This document shows positions 63,946 to 64,000 of a DNA stretch of 64,000 bases, piece by piece. Source of the DNA: JAAUTT01 sp038213375. Its GTDB lineage: Bacteria > Bacteroidota > Bacteroidia > Bacteroidales > JAAUTT01. Both the position numbers and the translations under genes were made by a program. Each line of letters begins with the position of its first letter. Positions within the stretch are counted from its first letter, which is position 1. Location: positions 47,395-111,394 of the forward strand of contig JBBQTB010000017.1 of NCBI GenBank assembly GCA_038213375.1. The letters run 5' to 3'. A model generated the notes under the pieces. It was not told where the DNA came from, searched no databases, and saw only the letters and a program-made list of their open reading frames with translations.

Positions 63946-63975
63946 TTGGAATATTAAAAAAGAAGTCTACTTTTG
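63946..63975 (+). promoter_or_regulatory. Strong housekeeping promoter, probably of an rRNA or tRNA operon beyond the window
   Basis: TTG (63946-63948) and TACTTTTG (63968-63975) are spaced by 19 bp, the best -33/-7 pair in the window. The sequence after it starts GCACCCGC and contains no ORF to the window end. In Bacteroidota this type of promoter with CTTTTGCAC at the -7 site commonly precedes rRNA or tRNA genes. The downstream gene itself is not visible. Confidence 0.6.
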
Positions 63976-64000
63976 CACCCGCTAAAACAACAGCGACGTT

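Noticed and set aside
1..64000. tRNA, rRNA, riboswitch or CRISPR loci inside the window
   Set aside because: Reading the intergenic gaps on both strands gave no cloverleaf, rRNA-like, known riboswitch-like or repeat-spacer pattern; covariance-model searches were not possible here.

Overview
The window is chromosomal DNA from a member of the Bacteroidota, most likely a Bacteroidales/Marinilabiliales-type organism. Evidence: a SusC/SusD pair behind an ECF sigma and FecR anti-sigma, the TamB-TamL pair, a biosynthetic arginine decarboxylase, a fused formiminotransferase-cyclodeaminase, TAnnTTTG-type -7 promoter elements, several TTG starts, AT-rich intergenic DNA and a dcw cluster with Bacteroidota gene order. 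No taxon below phylum level can be proved from the sequence alone.

Layout. 0-13 kb holds housekeeping genes: the tail of a 3'-5' exonuclease, an RlmI-like rRNA methyltransferase, RuvX/YqgF, peptide deformylase, an acyl-CoA ligase, a type Vd patatin-Omp85 protein, AlaS, then an operon of M23 peptidase, MerR regulator, Nif3-like protein and a coiled-coil zinc-ribbon protein. 13-20 kb is an ECF sigma/FecR/SusC/SusD transport locus with no catabolic enzymes beside it. 20-26.6 kb is a minus-strand histidine utilisation operon (hutH-hutU-hutI-ftcD), followed by speA, a Tat-exported SGNH hydrolase and a ketopantoate reductase. 31-38 kb is tamB-tamL. 38-41.6 kb is a small accessory zone: a soluble histidine kinase, a stand-alone CheB domain, and a second ECF sigma with an unassigned three-helix membrane partner. 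41.8-57.8 kb is a complete division and cell wall run: MraZ operator, mraZ-rsmH-ftsL-ftsI-murE-mraY-murD-ftsW-murG-murC-ftsQ-ftsA-ftsZ-yqeY. murF and ddl are absent from it. Then come mfd, dihydroorotase and a DPM1-like glycosyltransferase. The last 200 bases look like a strong promoter and leader, probably for an rRNA or tRNA operon beyond the window.

The most noteworthy non-coding content is four small non-autonomous transposable elements (MITE-like). Three share related terminal inverted repeats (GAGTCCACTCC-type) and each has a different perfect 6-bp target duplication: 12871-12999, 21758-21886 and 38109-38226. The fourth, 29786-29918, is unrelated and has a perfect 9-bp target duplication. 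One element splits the hut operon between hutI and ftcD, one separates a gene from its terminator, and one lies 29 bp upstream of the ketopantoate reductase start. A set of 10-bp-periodic AAAGTGG repeats upstream of mraZ fits a MraZ operator. I found no CRISPR array, prophage, intact insertion sequence, tRNA or rRNA gene inside the window, and no clearly novel multi-gene system. The closest candidates are the sigma/membrane-protein pair and the kinase/CheB pair at 38-41.5 kb.
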